From Hydractinia symbiolongicarpus (Eukaryota > Cnidaria > Hydrozoa > Anthoathecata > Hydractiniidae): a DNA stretch of 64,000 nt. The stretch is taken from the NCBI RefSeq assembly GCF_029227915.1, contig NC_079876.1, forward strand, positions 27,439,828-27,503,827, given 5' to 3'. Below the pieces are notes generated by a model. That model did no database searches, was not told the DNA's origin, and was given only the letters and a program-made list of their open reading frames with translations. Each line of letters opens with the position of its first letter. Position 1 is the first letter of the stretch. This document shows, one piece after another, positions 33,027-44,399 of this stretch. The translations under genes were made by a program, and so were the position numbers.

Positions 33027-33892
33027 TTATCTCTATAATAATAGCCGTATTTTGTCTGTTCATAAGGGTTACCGATATTCCTTTGATCTTTCCGCGAATT
33101 TTTAGAAACCAGGGGGTTGTTTAATTGGAAATCTTATGATTTATTAAAATAAATTACAGAAATTAAATTAATTCCTTACATAATTTTTCCTCTCTTAATT
33201 TAATTGATAAACCTCTAATTTAAAAAACAAATTAAGTTAATAAAATGAATTCATTATTTGAATGCGCCATTTTTAATAATAATTTACCCCCATGACCTTA
33301 ATCGCCGATTCCACCCAGGAGCCACAGAAAACAAATAGGATGATTTTACTGACAGTTTAACTGACTTTGTTTTGACCGCTTGCACGTGTATACCAATCAA
33401 AACGCCTGATTCTTTGGAAAACCAATCAAGACTTTCGCGGCCTAGACATGCCAACAAAGAAACATGATGGCTATTTTAGTTTTTAAAAAGTAATGGTGGC
33501 CAGTGTTGTTTCTAAGTCTGCTTCAGCTTTTTGTCTTCTATAAGCTTTTTATATTTGTAATATTTTTTTTTTTTTTATGTTCTAAAATGTGAAGATAAGT
33601 ATATTGTCACGTTTTTTAACTACGTGTGCAGATCCTAAACGAACCAGTTTTAGGATTTTTGTCAAGGAACGAATATTTTAAAGGCTACTAGCTGTTTGGT
33701 ATAAGAGGTTTCATATATCTCATATATTTACCTAAAAAGTGATAGTATAAAAAATCAGTTTGGCTATCATTATCGCAATATTCTCAGTAATAAATCTCAT
33801 GCTAAATGCAGTTTATCTTTAATTATTTTCTTAAAACATTTTTTGAAAATAAAATGGCTTAGCAATTGCTTTAGCTGGAGGGGTAACGACAG
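33027..33892. other. No gene; possible Helitron-like 5' end
   Basis: TCTCTATAATAATAGCCG followed by TTTTGTCTGTTC (about 33032) resembles the 5' ends of Helitrons elsewhere in the window. The rest is AT-rich and precedes the 5'-truncated LINE. Confidence 0.3.
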
Positions 33893-35951
33893 GCTGGGTC
33901 CACACTTAAGAATGCGAAGGCACAACATTCTTCACTATCAGCCATATGGCTTGATATTGCTAATGCGTACCCTTCAGTTCCGCACAAGTTGATTTTTATG
34001 GCTCTCAGACGCTATGGTGTACCAGAATCCTGGATAGGGCTCATACTGCTATACTACGACAGCCTGTGGAGTAAGTCGTTTTCGGCTTCTGCTCCATCCA
34101 GTTGGCATCAACACTGTAGGGGAATTTTTATTGGCTGTACACTTTCCATTATACTATTTCTTGCAGCTATAAACGTTATTATAGAGTATGTGTGTGTTAC
34201 CCCCAGCCTTATTGATACTGAAGGTAATAAAAACAAAATCCCAGACCAACCCCCAATAAAAGCTTTTATGGATGATATGTTCTTAATGTCCACGTCAATT
34301 CCAAGTACTCAAAATTTATTAAACAGGTGTACAGCAGCTCTTGATTGGGTAGGCATGTCGTTTAGGCCTTCTAAATCACGCAGCATTGTTATTGATAAGG
34401 GAAAAGTCGTCCAAAGTTCACCGTTTACAGTTGGCAGCGAAGAAATTCCATCCATTCATTCTAATCCAATTAGGTTTTTAGGCAGAACAATAAATCATCC
34501 TTGTCTGATTCTGCTGCAATACAAGAATTTCTAAATGATGCCGAAGACAAACTTATGCCTATAGACAGGTCCTTTCATAAAGGGGTCCATAAGGTTTGGT
34601 TTTTACACCATCTGTTAATTCCCAGAATCCGCTGGCCATTATTAATTTATGAAGTTTCTCTATCTACTATCACAAAACTAGAGCAAAGATTTTCTGTTTT
34701 CATTAGGAAATGGTTAAAACTACATCATTCAATTTCCAACATTTCCTTATATTCCTCGACATCGCCTTGTCCTCTTCCCCTAAAAAGTCTTGCATCTTTT
34801 CTCAAGTCTGCCAAAATCAGTGGACATCTGTTACTAAGAGATTCTGTCGACCCTTGTGTGTCTAAGTGCGTACCAGATTTGAAAGCTGGAAATTGGAAAG
34901 TTAGTGAGGCAGTTCTTTCGGCGGATAGTCAGCACAATTTCAAAAGGATTTTAGGTTTGCATCAGACTGGTCGAGCTGGCTTAGGGCTTTTAGACCACAA
35001 AAATATACCACCAAAAGGCACTTATGCTTACCGAAAGCTTGTTTCCAATATCATTGAAGAAAATGAAGAAGATATTTACCATGCCAGAGCTGTACAGTTG
35101 CATTTGCAAGGCAATTGGACGAAATGGTGCTCTTATGTGAAAAATGATTTATCTTGGTGAACAATTCTTTCACTGCCACAATGTCTAACTTCCCTTTGTA
35201 TAGGGCAACCTACGACACCCTTCCCTCTCCAACCAATCTTGTGATATGGGGAATTGAGAAAGACAAAAGTTGCATTCTGTGTAAGAAACCATCCTCAAAT
35301 GTCTCTCACATATTGGGTGCCTGTAGGACCTCCCTTACGCAGGGTAGATACACATACCGTCATGACTCGGTATTAATAGTTTTGGTTAAGGCATTAAAAG
35401 AGTTTTTGGTATCATATGAACCTCTTAAGCTTTCCAAGTGCAACAAAATTAATTTCATTCCGGCCGGTCAATCATCATCTAAGAAGAGGCATACGAAGTG
35501 TCCAGGCCTTCTTCACCTTGCTTCCGATTGGAAAATACTGTCAGATCTAGATTCCGTTTTAGTTGTTCCACCATACATTGCAATAACACAACTACGCCCA
35601 GACGTGTTATTAATATCCAGTTCTTATGTTAGAACTGACTTGTCCATGTGAAGAGAACACGGAATATTGGCACAAACGAAAGCTTAGCAAATATTCTTCA
35701 CTTTGTTATGCTATGAAAAACAATGGATGGATCGTGCATTTCTTTGCCATTGAGGTGGGCGCAAGGGGTTTGTGTTCAGAATCAGTAAGGACCTGTTTTC
35801 GTCGCCTTGGTTTCCCTAACAAGCCTTTACGTTCCCTATTAAAGTCCCTAACTTTTACCTCCATGACTGCTTCTTTTTACATCTGGATGTCTCGAAATTC
35901 TACCACTTGGGTTGAGCCTGAAAAGTCATGGATATTTCTATGTAAAATGTA
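33893..35951 (+). pseudogene. R2/NeSL-like LINE copy 2 (RT, knuckle, RLE)
   Basis: 5'-truncated inside the RT. Domains in order are RT (LRRYGVPESWIGLILLYYDS, catalytic AFMDDM at 34261-34278), a long thumb region, and the CCHC knuckle CILCKKPSSNVSHILGAC (about 35272-35325). The restriction-like endonuclease follows: RPDVLLIS near 35595, ELTCPCEEN near 35631, HKRKLSKY, and FFAIEVGARG near 35750. A C-terminal RLE after a knuckle is the hallmark of R2/NeSL-type LINEs. Three frame changes (near 34515, 35157 and 35640) split it. It ends TAA at 35950-35952 and no USP follows. Confidence 0.8.
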
Positions 35952-35952
35952 A

Positions 35953-36190
35953 GGGACATAGTTCTTTTTTGATGCAGTTGCAGTTGTGTTCTTTTTGGGA
36001 AGGTTTGGTGTTAATAATGTTTTTTTTATGGGCATCTATGTGTTGTTTCATGTTAGGCACGCAACTGTAGCTTACTTTAACATTGTTTCGGTTAAATATT
36101 TTGTGATACTTGTGTTTTCGAGTAAAATGTTTGTCGATTAGCGATAAAAATTGCTTTGCAATTCTTGTTTTAACATTTACGCTGTAGGGG
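35953..36190 (+). other. LINE copy 2 3' region
   Basis: AT-rich tail after the LINE stop codon up to the neighbouring Penelope fragment. Likely 3' UTR. It does not resemble the USP-family 3' end. Confidence 0.35.
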
Positions 36191-36193
36191 GGA

Positions 36194-36311
36194 TTAAACC
36201 AAATTATATTTCTTTTTCTGTTTTTTTTGGTATTGTTTTTTTGTTTGTTTGTGTATGTAAGTTTTTTGGAATAACCTGAGTTTTTGAGCGCTAAGGTACT
36301 TGGTACGCTTG

Positions 36312-36387
<76 letters not shown>

Positions 36388-36780
36388 AGATATAGATATA
36401 GATATAGATATAGATATAGATATAGATATAGATATAGATATAGATATAGATATAGATATAGATAAATTTGCAATAATTCAATCTGGCTTTAGCGTTCGTG
36501 GTTTTGATAATTTTCCAACTGATAATTGGCTCTTTGTTTTGATCTTTCAAGTTCCAAACGTAGCTTGACAATGCGGTACTTTTTCTATACCCCAATGATT
36601 TTATATCTCGTTTGTGATTTCGATATCTTTCCTTAAACGTAGTTTCAGCGGCGCCTACGTATATCCTCTTCTCTTCATCTTTGTTATTACCGACCTCTGC
36701 CTGGTAAATCAATTTCAATATTAAGCATTGATTTTGCAAAGGACATTCTCCTTTTTTTCTGCAGTTTCGATTTAAGACGT
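36194..36780 (-). pseudogene. Penelope-like GIY-YIG domain with microsatellite
   Basis: The minus strand reads NCRKKGECPLQNQCLILK, IYQAEV, IYVGAAETTFKERYRNHKRDI, then STALSSYVWNLKDQN and ISWKIIK. This is the Cys motif plus GIY-YIG nuclease of Penelope-like elements. The frame then runs into a TA/GATATA tract (36313-36463) instead of the usual CxLCLxEK end. One frame change lies near 36740. Confidence 0.7.
36313..36463. repeat. TA / GATATA microsatellite
   Basis: About 58 bp of TA dinucleotides followed by GATATA hexamers to 36463. The long IY and ID frames across it are translation artefacts. Confidence 0.95.
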
Positions 36781-36784
36781 AGTG

Positions 36785-37078
36785 TCATAATCTTTTCTGA
36801 CGTCCTTTTCGGATTAGGCCTATACAAGTCAACTGGATGATCTGTTTTTGTGCAATGATAATTTCCATTTTTCTTTTTTTTATCACAACAGGAGAGGCAA
36901 CTGTCTCGTTGTTTGGGCTTATGCGTTCTTCCACAATGATGCTAGAACAAGGTGCTTTTCTAGTTGATTGATTTGGCTTTTTCCCTATGTTTTCCGGCTT
37001 TCGATATAGCAAGGATGGTAGGGGTTTGAAGGCAAGAAATGTGTCAATATGCTGACTTATCCTGTCCTGGCTCCATCT
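36785..37078 (-). CDS. Unidentified terminal exon
   Basis: After a TTTCAACTTCAG acceptor-like site (near 37080) an open minus frame of about 97 codons starts VDPVTWHRWSQDRISQHIDT and ends in a basic stretch (KKRKMEIIIAQKQ ... RKGRQKRL). It has amino-acid composition like real protein but no family I recognise. It lies between the LINE tail and the Penelope fragment and may be a host exon or part of either element. Confidence 0.3.
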   Translation of the reverse strand, partial: RWSQDRISQHIDTFLAFKPLPSLLYRKPENIGKKPNQSTRKAPCSSIIVEERISPNNETVASPVVIKKRKMEIIIAQKQIIQLTCIGLIRKGRQKRL

Positions 37079-37164
37079 GTGCCATGTAACTGGATCTACC
37101 TGAAGTTGAAAGATATAAACTATAACACAAAATTTGCATATTTCAAATTTAAATTTCAAATTTC

Positions 37165-39818
37165 TAGACTACGGTTTAGTATCTTCATGGTCGTAAAGAC
37201 GACAGATCCATTTAAGTAGAAGGGATTGTACTTTTAGGTGGGGGTTAACGATTCCCAGGCCCCCTTGTGAGATTGGGAGTTGTGTAGTGGCTCTTTTGAC
37301 AGTAATTTTTTTGTTGTTCCATAGAAAATCGTATGTGATTGTGGTAATGTTGTTTAGGAATTGGGTAGGGGTTGTGATAGCTTGGGCTAAATACCAGAGT
37401 TTACTAAGGAGGAAATGATTATTTTTTTACTTTTTAGTGAGAGGTGAAGAATAGTCCAAAAGTACAAGGTACTTGTAATTTTCCTTTCACGTCTTATCCA
37501 ATTTTCTCCGTAAGTGTTGGTATTAGGATTACCAAATGTATTACCCAAGATTTTTATGGATGAGGATTTCCACTTAAAGCCCGAACTCTGGGTTGTGGAT
37601 TGTTGGTAGCTTCCCAACCAGAGACCTTCACATTTGTTTCTATTTATAATTGCCCCAGAGGCTCCTTCAAATAATTTAAGGATCACAGCTAAGCTCTGTA
37701 TAGATTTTTTTGCTAACAAAAAGAAATTAGTGTCATCAGCATATTGTGATAGTTTATGTTCTGTTTTGTTTGTGATAATGCCTTCTAAATTTTTGTCTAG
37801 AGACGCATATGACGCGATGACTTCCATAAATATGTCATATAGGGGGGCAGACAAAGAGTCTCCTTGCCTTACCCTGCGTGTCGGTCGTATGACATCAGAT
37901 AAGTAGCCGTTGACAAGGCAACGAGCAGTGATGTCGTTATATAGAGGTCGAATCAAACAAATGAAATTCAAACGAAATCCAAGTCGTTTCGTTATGGATG
38001 TTTAAAAGTCGATGTCTACCCAATTGAATGCTTTCGATTGGTCGATTGTTACTATACTGGCTGGCAGTCTGTTGTCGCTTGCATATTGTATTATGTGGCG
38101 CGTTTTTAATAAATTTAGAAAAATTGTTCTGCTTGGAATATAAGCTGTTTGTGTATTTGTTATGATATGTGGGAGGGATCTTGGCCATTCTCTTGCACAC
38201 TGCCTTCGAAAGGATTTTGTAGTCAACATTTAGTAAGGTTATAGGTCGCCAGTTGTGTAGGTCCTTTCTGTCACCTTTCTTGTGAAGTAGACAGAGAATC
38301 CCTTCCCTTTGTGTGGGTGGGTAGTACGTTTAATATTATACTTTCTAGAAAGGATCTGTGTAGGTTATTGTTAAATACTTCCCAAAAAAATTGGTAGAAT
38401 TCCACAGTAAAACCGTCGCCTCCCGGGGATTTATTCTTATTCATGGCCTTCAGTGCGTTAGTCAGTTCGTCCAATGTGATATCCTGTTCCAACGTAGACC
38501 GTAGGTTTTATTCTGCTGTAGAGACTATGTAAAAGCTGGTCCTGGTCGGTCCCGTTTGTCTCCTGTTTCGTATACAGTGCAGTATAAAAGTCTGTCATTA
38601 CTTGGGTAATGTCCGGGTTGGTACTGGCAGTTGTGCCATCATTTCGCTTTAGGGAGCAGAAAACTCTCTTTCTCTCTCACCAGTCAAACAAGAAAAGTGT
38701 ACATTTTCCCCAGTCCTTTTTACAGCGTATTTTGGCAGCCTGGGATTCTTTGGTATTAATGGATTGTAGGGTTGTTTTTAGGTTATTAATTTGTTTTTCG
38801 TTAAGGTTGGGCCTATTTAGGTAGTTGCGTATGGACTTTTTTAGATGTTTTTTTGCCTCTTTGTTTTTACTGATGTCCGAGGCAAATCGAATTTTAATTT
38901 TTTTACATAGGTTTTTCTTTTTTCCCATCATTCCTTCATTGACGGAAAGTTAAGTTTTTGTTGTTGCCAGTTTTCCCACCAGAGTGGCACAGTATTCTTA
39001 TAGGTGTCATCGTTCAATATGTTTTTATTAAAATGCCAGTACCCAGGGCCTCTGTCGAGGTTGCCCAGCTTTAGTTTAGTTCTTTTTTTTTTAGTTCTTT
39101 ACAAGATTATGGTGATCAGTCATTACTGTCGGGTTGTGTTTAATATCGGTGACTTGTGATCTTTGCTGTTTTGTTAGATACAATCGATCTATCCTTATAC
39201 GCATTTTGTAACGTGACAAGGGTAAATTCACTTTCATGTGGGTTAAGAACCCGTCAGGTATCCTGTAGTTTTGCTAGGAGTCGCTGTAAGGCGGGTCTAG
39301 ATCGACAGTTGTATGTGAGGTCGTTGTGTTCCCATTCTTCTGGGTTTGTTGTGATATTGAAGTCACCACTCAGACAAATAATTTCTTCTTTACTTGGTGC
39401 CGGGAGGGTTTTTGATAGTAGGTTGAGAAAAAGTCTTCGCTCGTCCAGTTTAGCTTGTGTACAACCAGAAGGTGCGTAGATATTAATTAAAAGGAAATTT
39501 TTCTCTTTCAACATGCCGCACGCTAAGACCCAGCGGCCACCATCATCAGCAGTAATCTCTACTTTGGAATCTTTAGGAAGGAGTGTAGCTACTGCGCCTG
39601 AGTTGTTAGTTAAAGGCGAGTAAACTACAGAGCCTGGCCATGACTTCTTTATTTTACCTAAACTGGTATTTGCAAAATGTGTTTCTTGTAAGAAATAGAA
39701 AGTTGCTTTTTCCCCAAGAAGGTGGTTTACAATTGTACCACACCTGGGGGGAGGGCCCCCCTCCCCCCAGGTGTGGCTTAAGCCCGTTGACATTTGTGTT
39801 GACAATAGTGACCGCCAT
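37165..39818 (-). pseudogene. L1/Tx1-like LINE ORF2
   Basis: Starts MAVTIVNTNVNG at 39818 as an APE-type endonuclease (FLQETHF near 39680; LLINIYAPSGC near 39480; LSGDFNIT near 39365). After a decayed linker the RT follows (LKAMNKNKSPGGDGFTVEFY at about 38450; RQGDSLSAPLYDIF near 37860; catalytic YADDT near 37745). RT ends near 37390 and the C-terminal region reads to about 37165. At least four frameshifts break it, one at the G-run palindrome 39738-39776. APE plus YADD RT with an upstream zinc-knuckle ORF1 places it in the L1/Tx1 group; the exact clade is open. Confidence 0.75.
39738..39776. repeat. 18-bp-arm G/C palindrome in LINE ORF2
   Basis: CCACACCTGGGGGGAGGG and its exact reverse complement, separated by CCC. 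The related copy at 43.5 kb has only a G run here, so the palindrome arose in this copy. It shifts the reading frame of ORF2 just after its start. Confidence 0.9.
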
Positions 39819-40680
39819 TTCTATACATATATAAGTAACGTAGAAAATAATAAAGATTGCTCTACTGGGAGGTGTGGATTCCCGTCCTTGCCGCGGTATC
39901 GGCGTTCTAGCAGGCTTTTTCACCGGCGGGAATTTGTCTGGTGGCGATGTTGCCTGCTCTGTCTCCGCCCTCGCGTCTTTATTTAGAAGTTCAGTCTCAC
40001 CGTTGGCACGTTCTGCCGAATCTATACGGGGCTTCGTAGCCTCAACTACAGCTCGTCCCGGGCGCTTCTGCTTCGGAGGCTCATTCTTTTTGTTCTGTTT
40101 TGATGGCGAAGGAGTGACGTCCGGCGTTTTACGTGGTTGTACTTCTTCCGCCACAGCATCTTGTGATTTGTTATCTTGTGGAGGCGGGTTTGTTGTGGGT
40201 GGCCACTCGTCAATGACCAAGTTGTTTTCGTCGGAGAGTTGATATATCTCGTCCTCTCTGGGGTCCTCCTCGAGTAGACAACCCTCTCACTCTGAATGGC
40301 ATGTCTTGCAGGATGCACAGTCCATCTTCTTACCCTTGAAAAGAGGGTATATCATGGACCGTCGATAATCATTACGTGGGGTATATCCTCCACGTAGATT
40401 CTAGGTACGAAACGTACCAACATTCTGCCATCTTTTATGTGACGGCTGAATGGGTAGGTACCATAGGTGATGTTTTGTACCTGCCCGTATTTGGACAGGT
40501 TTTGCGATATTTCGCATTAGTGACCGTCACGTCAACTTTTACAGTGATAAGTATGCTATCCCTGATTCTGGGGATAACATGTACTGGCCGTTCCCCAGCG
40601 CCAAAGTTGAGGGTTTGTATCATGTCGATGTTTGCCTCCGGTGAAAATGTGTCGAGCCATAATCCAGACGGAGCTTGAAT
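39819..40680 (-). pseudogene. L1/Tx1-like LINE ORF1 C-terminal half
   Basis: Coming from 40680 the frames encode a beta-rich region (VIPRIRDSILITVKVDVTV; KYRKTCPNTGRYKTSPM), a linker, and a compact Cys cluster (CASCKTCHSE then EGC, around 40325-40285). A TGA stands where another residue separated the two. A Pro/Lys-rich tail (PKQKRPGRAVVEATKPRID) runs in frame into the start of ORF2 without a stop. The Cys/His cluster is a zinc-knuckle type nucleic-acid binding motif usual in Tx1-like ORF1p. The 5' side is cut by the USP-family repeat at 40686. Confidence 0.6.
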
Positions 40681-40685
40681 AAGGA

Positions 40686-41399
40686 GAAAATAATTTACAA
40701 AGAGGTGGCAAGCCACCGCAATGATGAACTCAAGCTGTTAGGTCTTTGGAAATAAGCTAGAGATTGTACTCCTCTATAGAAAATGCCTCTAAAACCACAA
40801 TTCTCCCTTTTTACATGGAATTAATTAAAAAAATATAAAAAATAAAAAGAACACAACACATTTGAAAAGATGAACAGAACTTTAACCAAGGGCAGGTAGG
40901 TTTCGACCCATATTTCTGAACCTAAGTACCATGGATGTCTAGCTGGGTCACCTCGAAGAGGTCCGCGGACGGTCATCAGCAGAAACTAGACATCCCTATC
41001 TTCCTAAAGTAAACTTTGACCACTTTCTGTTCAACTGTGCTATTCTTTGTTTTTAACTCAGGTAATAAGAGTCTCCAAAGACAAGATCATGTGTGATCAA
41101 ACCCCCCTGCTAATATTTTTTTTTAACTGGGGTAAATAAATGGAGTCGTCACTCTCCAAAGAGAAAAGCTAGTATGATCTAACCCCCTTGCTAACTTAAT
41201 TTTTATTTGATTTTGCTTTATTTTTGACTGGGGTAATAAGTGGAGTCGTCACTCTCCAAAGACGAGACTGAGTGTAGTCAAGCCCCCTTGCTCACTCATT
41301 CTGGTTAAAATATTCTTACCTCAGCTCTTCTAAAAAGAAAATTTACGATCGTGACTGTTAATAAGGCGGTCATCACAGAAAATTACTGCTCTATCGTTG
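40686..41399 (-). mobile_element. USP-carrying retroposon, copy e
   Basis: Minus-strand element with the fixed 3' end at 40686, a perfect hairpin (40933-40942 and 40986-40995), three GTCGTC-type modules (about 41054-41115, 41129-41195 and 41228-41295) and only the last 25 or so USP codons. The USP part ends NDRAVIFCDDRLINSH and then EEL followed by GAG|GTAAGA. It is 5'-truncated at 41399, beyond which an unrelated frame begins. It has one more module than copies b and c. Confidence 0.75.
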
Positions 41400-42336
41400 A
41401 AATCATTTAACTGTTGATCGTAGAAGCATGGTATCATGTACTCATCTGGCTGAAGGACGCAATTTCGAATAAACTTTGGTTGCTCATTCTTCATCATATT
41501 GACTATGGATACGATTTCATCCTGCTCGACTTCTTTGTCTTTTTCTTTCTTCTGCAAGTTATAAACCTGAACATATAATTAATGGTAGTATATTGATGGC
41601 GGCATATTAAATACTTTATTTTAGCAAAATATATTCCACATAATCAACACTGAAATTTTGTATGTATTTTTACTGAAAGTGTAAAATTATTCAGACTACT
41701 ATTGCTTTGTGAGATCTTTATTACATTAGCTAATATGTAAAAAATACCTGTTGTACGTCTCTGGGTTCATTACTTTGGGAAGAACAGCCCAATGGTCCTC
41801 CACTAGTTTCTATAGCATTTTCATAAATAGTTGATGCATCCATGCCTTTTTTGCTGTCCTCCCTCATTTTTTTGAGAATGCTTGGAGCTGTTCGAATATA
41901 TGGTGTTGATATTTTGTTATTATTTTTTTTTTGAGTTCCCATGACAAGTTATTTCAAATTTCTCTGGGATTTCCTGTTTAGTATCGACTTGTTGATTACC
42001 ATACAATAATGTCCAAACGATTGTGTTATCACAGACTGTACTCTGCAAATGATATTTACCAGGTATTTATTTGTTTTGTGACGGCGGTACGTTCTCATTA
42101 GACGATAAACGTTGTGAGCATCTACAGCCACATCCACCTACTTTTTTCCTTTCCTCTCCTTTTTCCAAACACCATCATAACAATGGACTTTAGATGTTTT
42201 TATCCCATCAAAATAAACTGCGCTTGTTGGAGACCCCTCATAGCGGTATACACCATTGTTATCTGCTGTGATATCACCAATTGTTGATACCACCTATTGT
42301 TTCTGTTTCAATTGGTTCAGCGGGTATTGGTGATAG

Positions 42337-42412
42337 TGATGGTAACCGTGGTTGTGGTTGTGGTAAATCATTAGTGATGGTAACCGTGGTTGTGGTTGTG
42401 GTAAGTCATCTA
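42337..42412. repeat. 38-bp tandem duplication
   Basis: TGATGGTAACCGTGGTTGTG plus the following 18 bp occurs twice in direct succession with one or two differences, within the presumed exon region. Confidence 0.85.
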
Positions 42413-42758
42413 ATGTAGTATTTTGTAATAGAAGCTAAACGAAAACGTTTACGAAAGAAAATAAAAGCATAGTACGATATGTCTAAAGTTGCCCAGTAAA
42501 TTTTTCGACACCAGTACATCTACGCATATCTAAAAATCCGAATATAAAGCACAGGCCGTATATATAGGGTAACTTACCATTGTACTGTCCTCGATGAAGG
42601 AATCCTGACGTTGAAAATGAAGAGACGGCTCAATACTTGCTGTTTTCTGGTCAGTTAACAATATCAGTTTCGTGAGAGGTTGATACACACTCTTACTCTT
42701 ATTGTTGCGCAAAATCGGTGCGGCAATGTCACGTGAAAAATTCAAAACGTGGGAGTAA

Positions 42759-42890
42759 AGATGCTTCATATTTTGATTAATAATATTACAAGCGTAGTGC
42801 GCAAAATTCATATACCATTGCGCAAGATGCTTCATATTTTGATTAATAATATTCCAAGCGTAGTGCGCAAAATTCATATACCATTGCGCT
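42759..42890. repeat. 66-bp tandem duplication
   Basis: Two adjacent copies of a 66-bp unit starting AGATGCTTCATATTTTGATT, differing by a single base (ATTACAAG / ATTCCAAG). Recent local duplication. Confidence 0.9.
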
Positions 42891-43339
42891 GTCCGTCAAA
42901 TCAGCTTCGTCAGATACTGGTGCATCTTGTCCATATCTCGATACTTGTCCCTATTGAATAAACATTTTTATGGATACTGAAGTTGATATATTGTAATTGG
43001 TTAAATATAGAACTGTCTATGTGAATTTCCAAATCCTATCTAAGGTGGTTTTTAAAGAGATACTCACAATAAATTTTTTGCCATATTCTAAAAGAATATT
43101 GATGATCGGAGCTGGTAATAAAGTATAACCAGGTTCAGCGGATTTTTGATGTCTGCGGAATCTTTCAAAGTGTGATAGTCATCGCCATTGTCTGCAATGT
43201 ATGTTTCCGAAAGATGTGAAACATCCAACACTTCATCCAGTTCTGTGGTGATAAATACTTCTAATCGTCCAAAAGGTAATTTCTTAAACTAGAAAGCAAA
43301 AAATGAATAAAAATGAGTTATCAAATCTTGCGGTACCGC

Positions 43340-44300
43340 ACATATGGAGTTGTTAGTTAAAGGCGAGTAAACTACACAGCCTGGCCATGACTTCTTTATT
43401 TTACCTAAATTGGTATTTGCAAAATGTGTTTCTTGTAAGAAATAGAAAGTTGCTTTTTCCCCAAGAAGGTGGTTTACAATTGTACCACACCTGAGGGGGG
43501 GGGGGCTTAGGCCCGTTGACATTTGTGTTGACAATAGTGACCGCCATTTCTATATACATATAAGTAACGTAGAAAATAATAAAGATTGCTCTACTGGGAG
43601 GTGTGGATTCCCGTCCTTGCCGCGGTATCGGCGTTCTAGCAGGCTTTTTCACCAGCGGGAATTTGTCTGGTGGCGATGTTGCCTGCTCTGCCTCCGCCCT
43701 CGCGTCTTTATTTAGAAGTTCAGTCTCACCGTTGGTACGTTCTGCCGAATCTATACGGGGCTTCGTAGCCCCAACTACAGCTCGTCCCGGGCGCTTCTGC
43801 TTCGGAGGCTCATTCTTTTTGTTCTGTTTTGATGGCGAAGGAGTGACGTCCGGCGTTTTACGTGGTTGTACTTCTTCCGCCACAGCATCTTGTGATTTGT
43901 TATCTTGTGGAGGCGGGTTTGTTGTGGGTGGCCACTCGTCAATGACCAAGTTGTTTTCGTCGGAGAGTTGATATATCTCGTCCTCACTGGGGTCCTCCTC
44001 GAGTAGACAACCCTCTCACTCTGAATGGCATGTCTTGCAGGATGCACAGTCCATCTTCTTCCCCTTGAAAAGAGGGTATATCATGGACCGTCGATAATCA
44101 TTACGTGGGGTATATCCTCCACGTGGATTCTAGGTACGAAACGTACCAACCTTCTGCCATCTTTTATGTGACGGCTGAATGGGTAGGTACCATAGGTGAT
44201 GTTTTGTACCTACCCGTATTTGGACAGGTTTTGCGATATTTCGCATTAGTGACCGCCACGTCAACTTTTACGGTGATGGGTATGCTATCCCTGACTCTTG
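43340..44300 (-). pseudogene. L1/Tx1-like LINE, second ORF1/ORF2-start copy
   Basis: Collinear with 39600-40560 at high identity: the same ORF1 tail, Cys cluster with the same TGA, ORF2 start at about 43542 and the first endonuclease codons up to VVYSPLTNN, then unrelated sequence at 43340. Upstream it diverges from copy 1 near 44290. It is a short segment in the same orientation 3.7 kb away, more like a duplicated block or an internal fragment than a normal 3'-anchored LINE insertion. Confidence 0.7.
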
Positions 44301-44399
44301 GTTCTACCGTAATTTTCTTTCCATCGACGCCGTTAAAAGAAGCATACAACTTCATGGCTGTATTCTACGCATGTCTGCGATTTGATAAAAAGTTGTAGT

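Larger units (their letters stand above)
41400..43270 (-). pseudogene. Exons of an unidentified gene or MULE-like protein
   Basis: Minus-strand pieces with splice-like edges. One is about 43265-43050 (PFGRLEVFITTELDEVLDVS; then PAPIINILLEYGKKF before GTGAGT). Another is about 42740-42573 (LNFSRDIAAPILRNNKSK; ends at ATG|GTAAGT). Others are about 42300-42130 (STIGDITADNNGVYRYEGSP), 42120-41735 (STPYIRTAPSILKKMRED, then ASTIYENAIETSGG; donor CAG|GTATTT) and 41560-41400. The IRTAPSILKKM/YENA...GG block resembles a segment near MULE or FLYWCH-type domains in cnidarian predicted proteins, from memory only. Stops and frame changes are present in places. Confidence 0.3.

Noticed and set aside
36284-36739. 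Long IY- and ID-repeat open frames
   Set aside because: They are translations of a TA/GATATA microsatellite; only the flanking GIY-YIG part is coding-derived.
39874-40242. 122-codon plus frames antisense to LINE ORF1 (also 43603-43971)
   Set aside because: Mirror of the Pro/Lys-rich ORF1 tail; presence in both copies reflects the duplication, not an independent gene.
42337-42890. CRISPR-like direct repeats
   Set aside because: Only two adjacent copies each, no spacers, and a eukaryotic context; simple tandem duplications.
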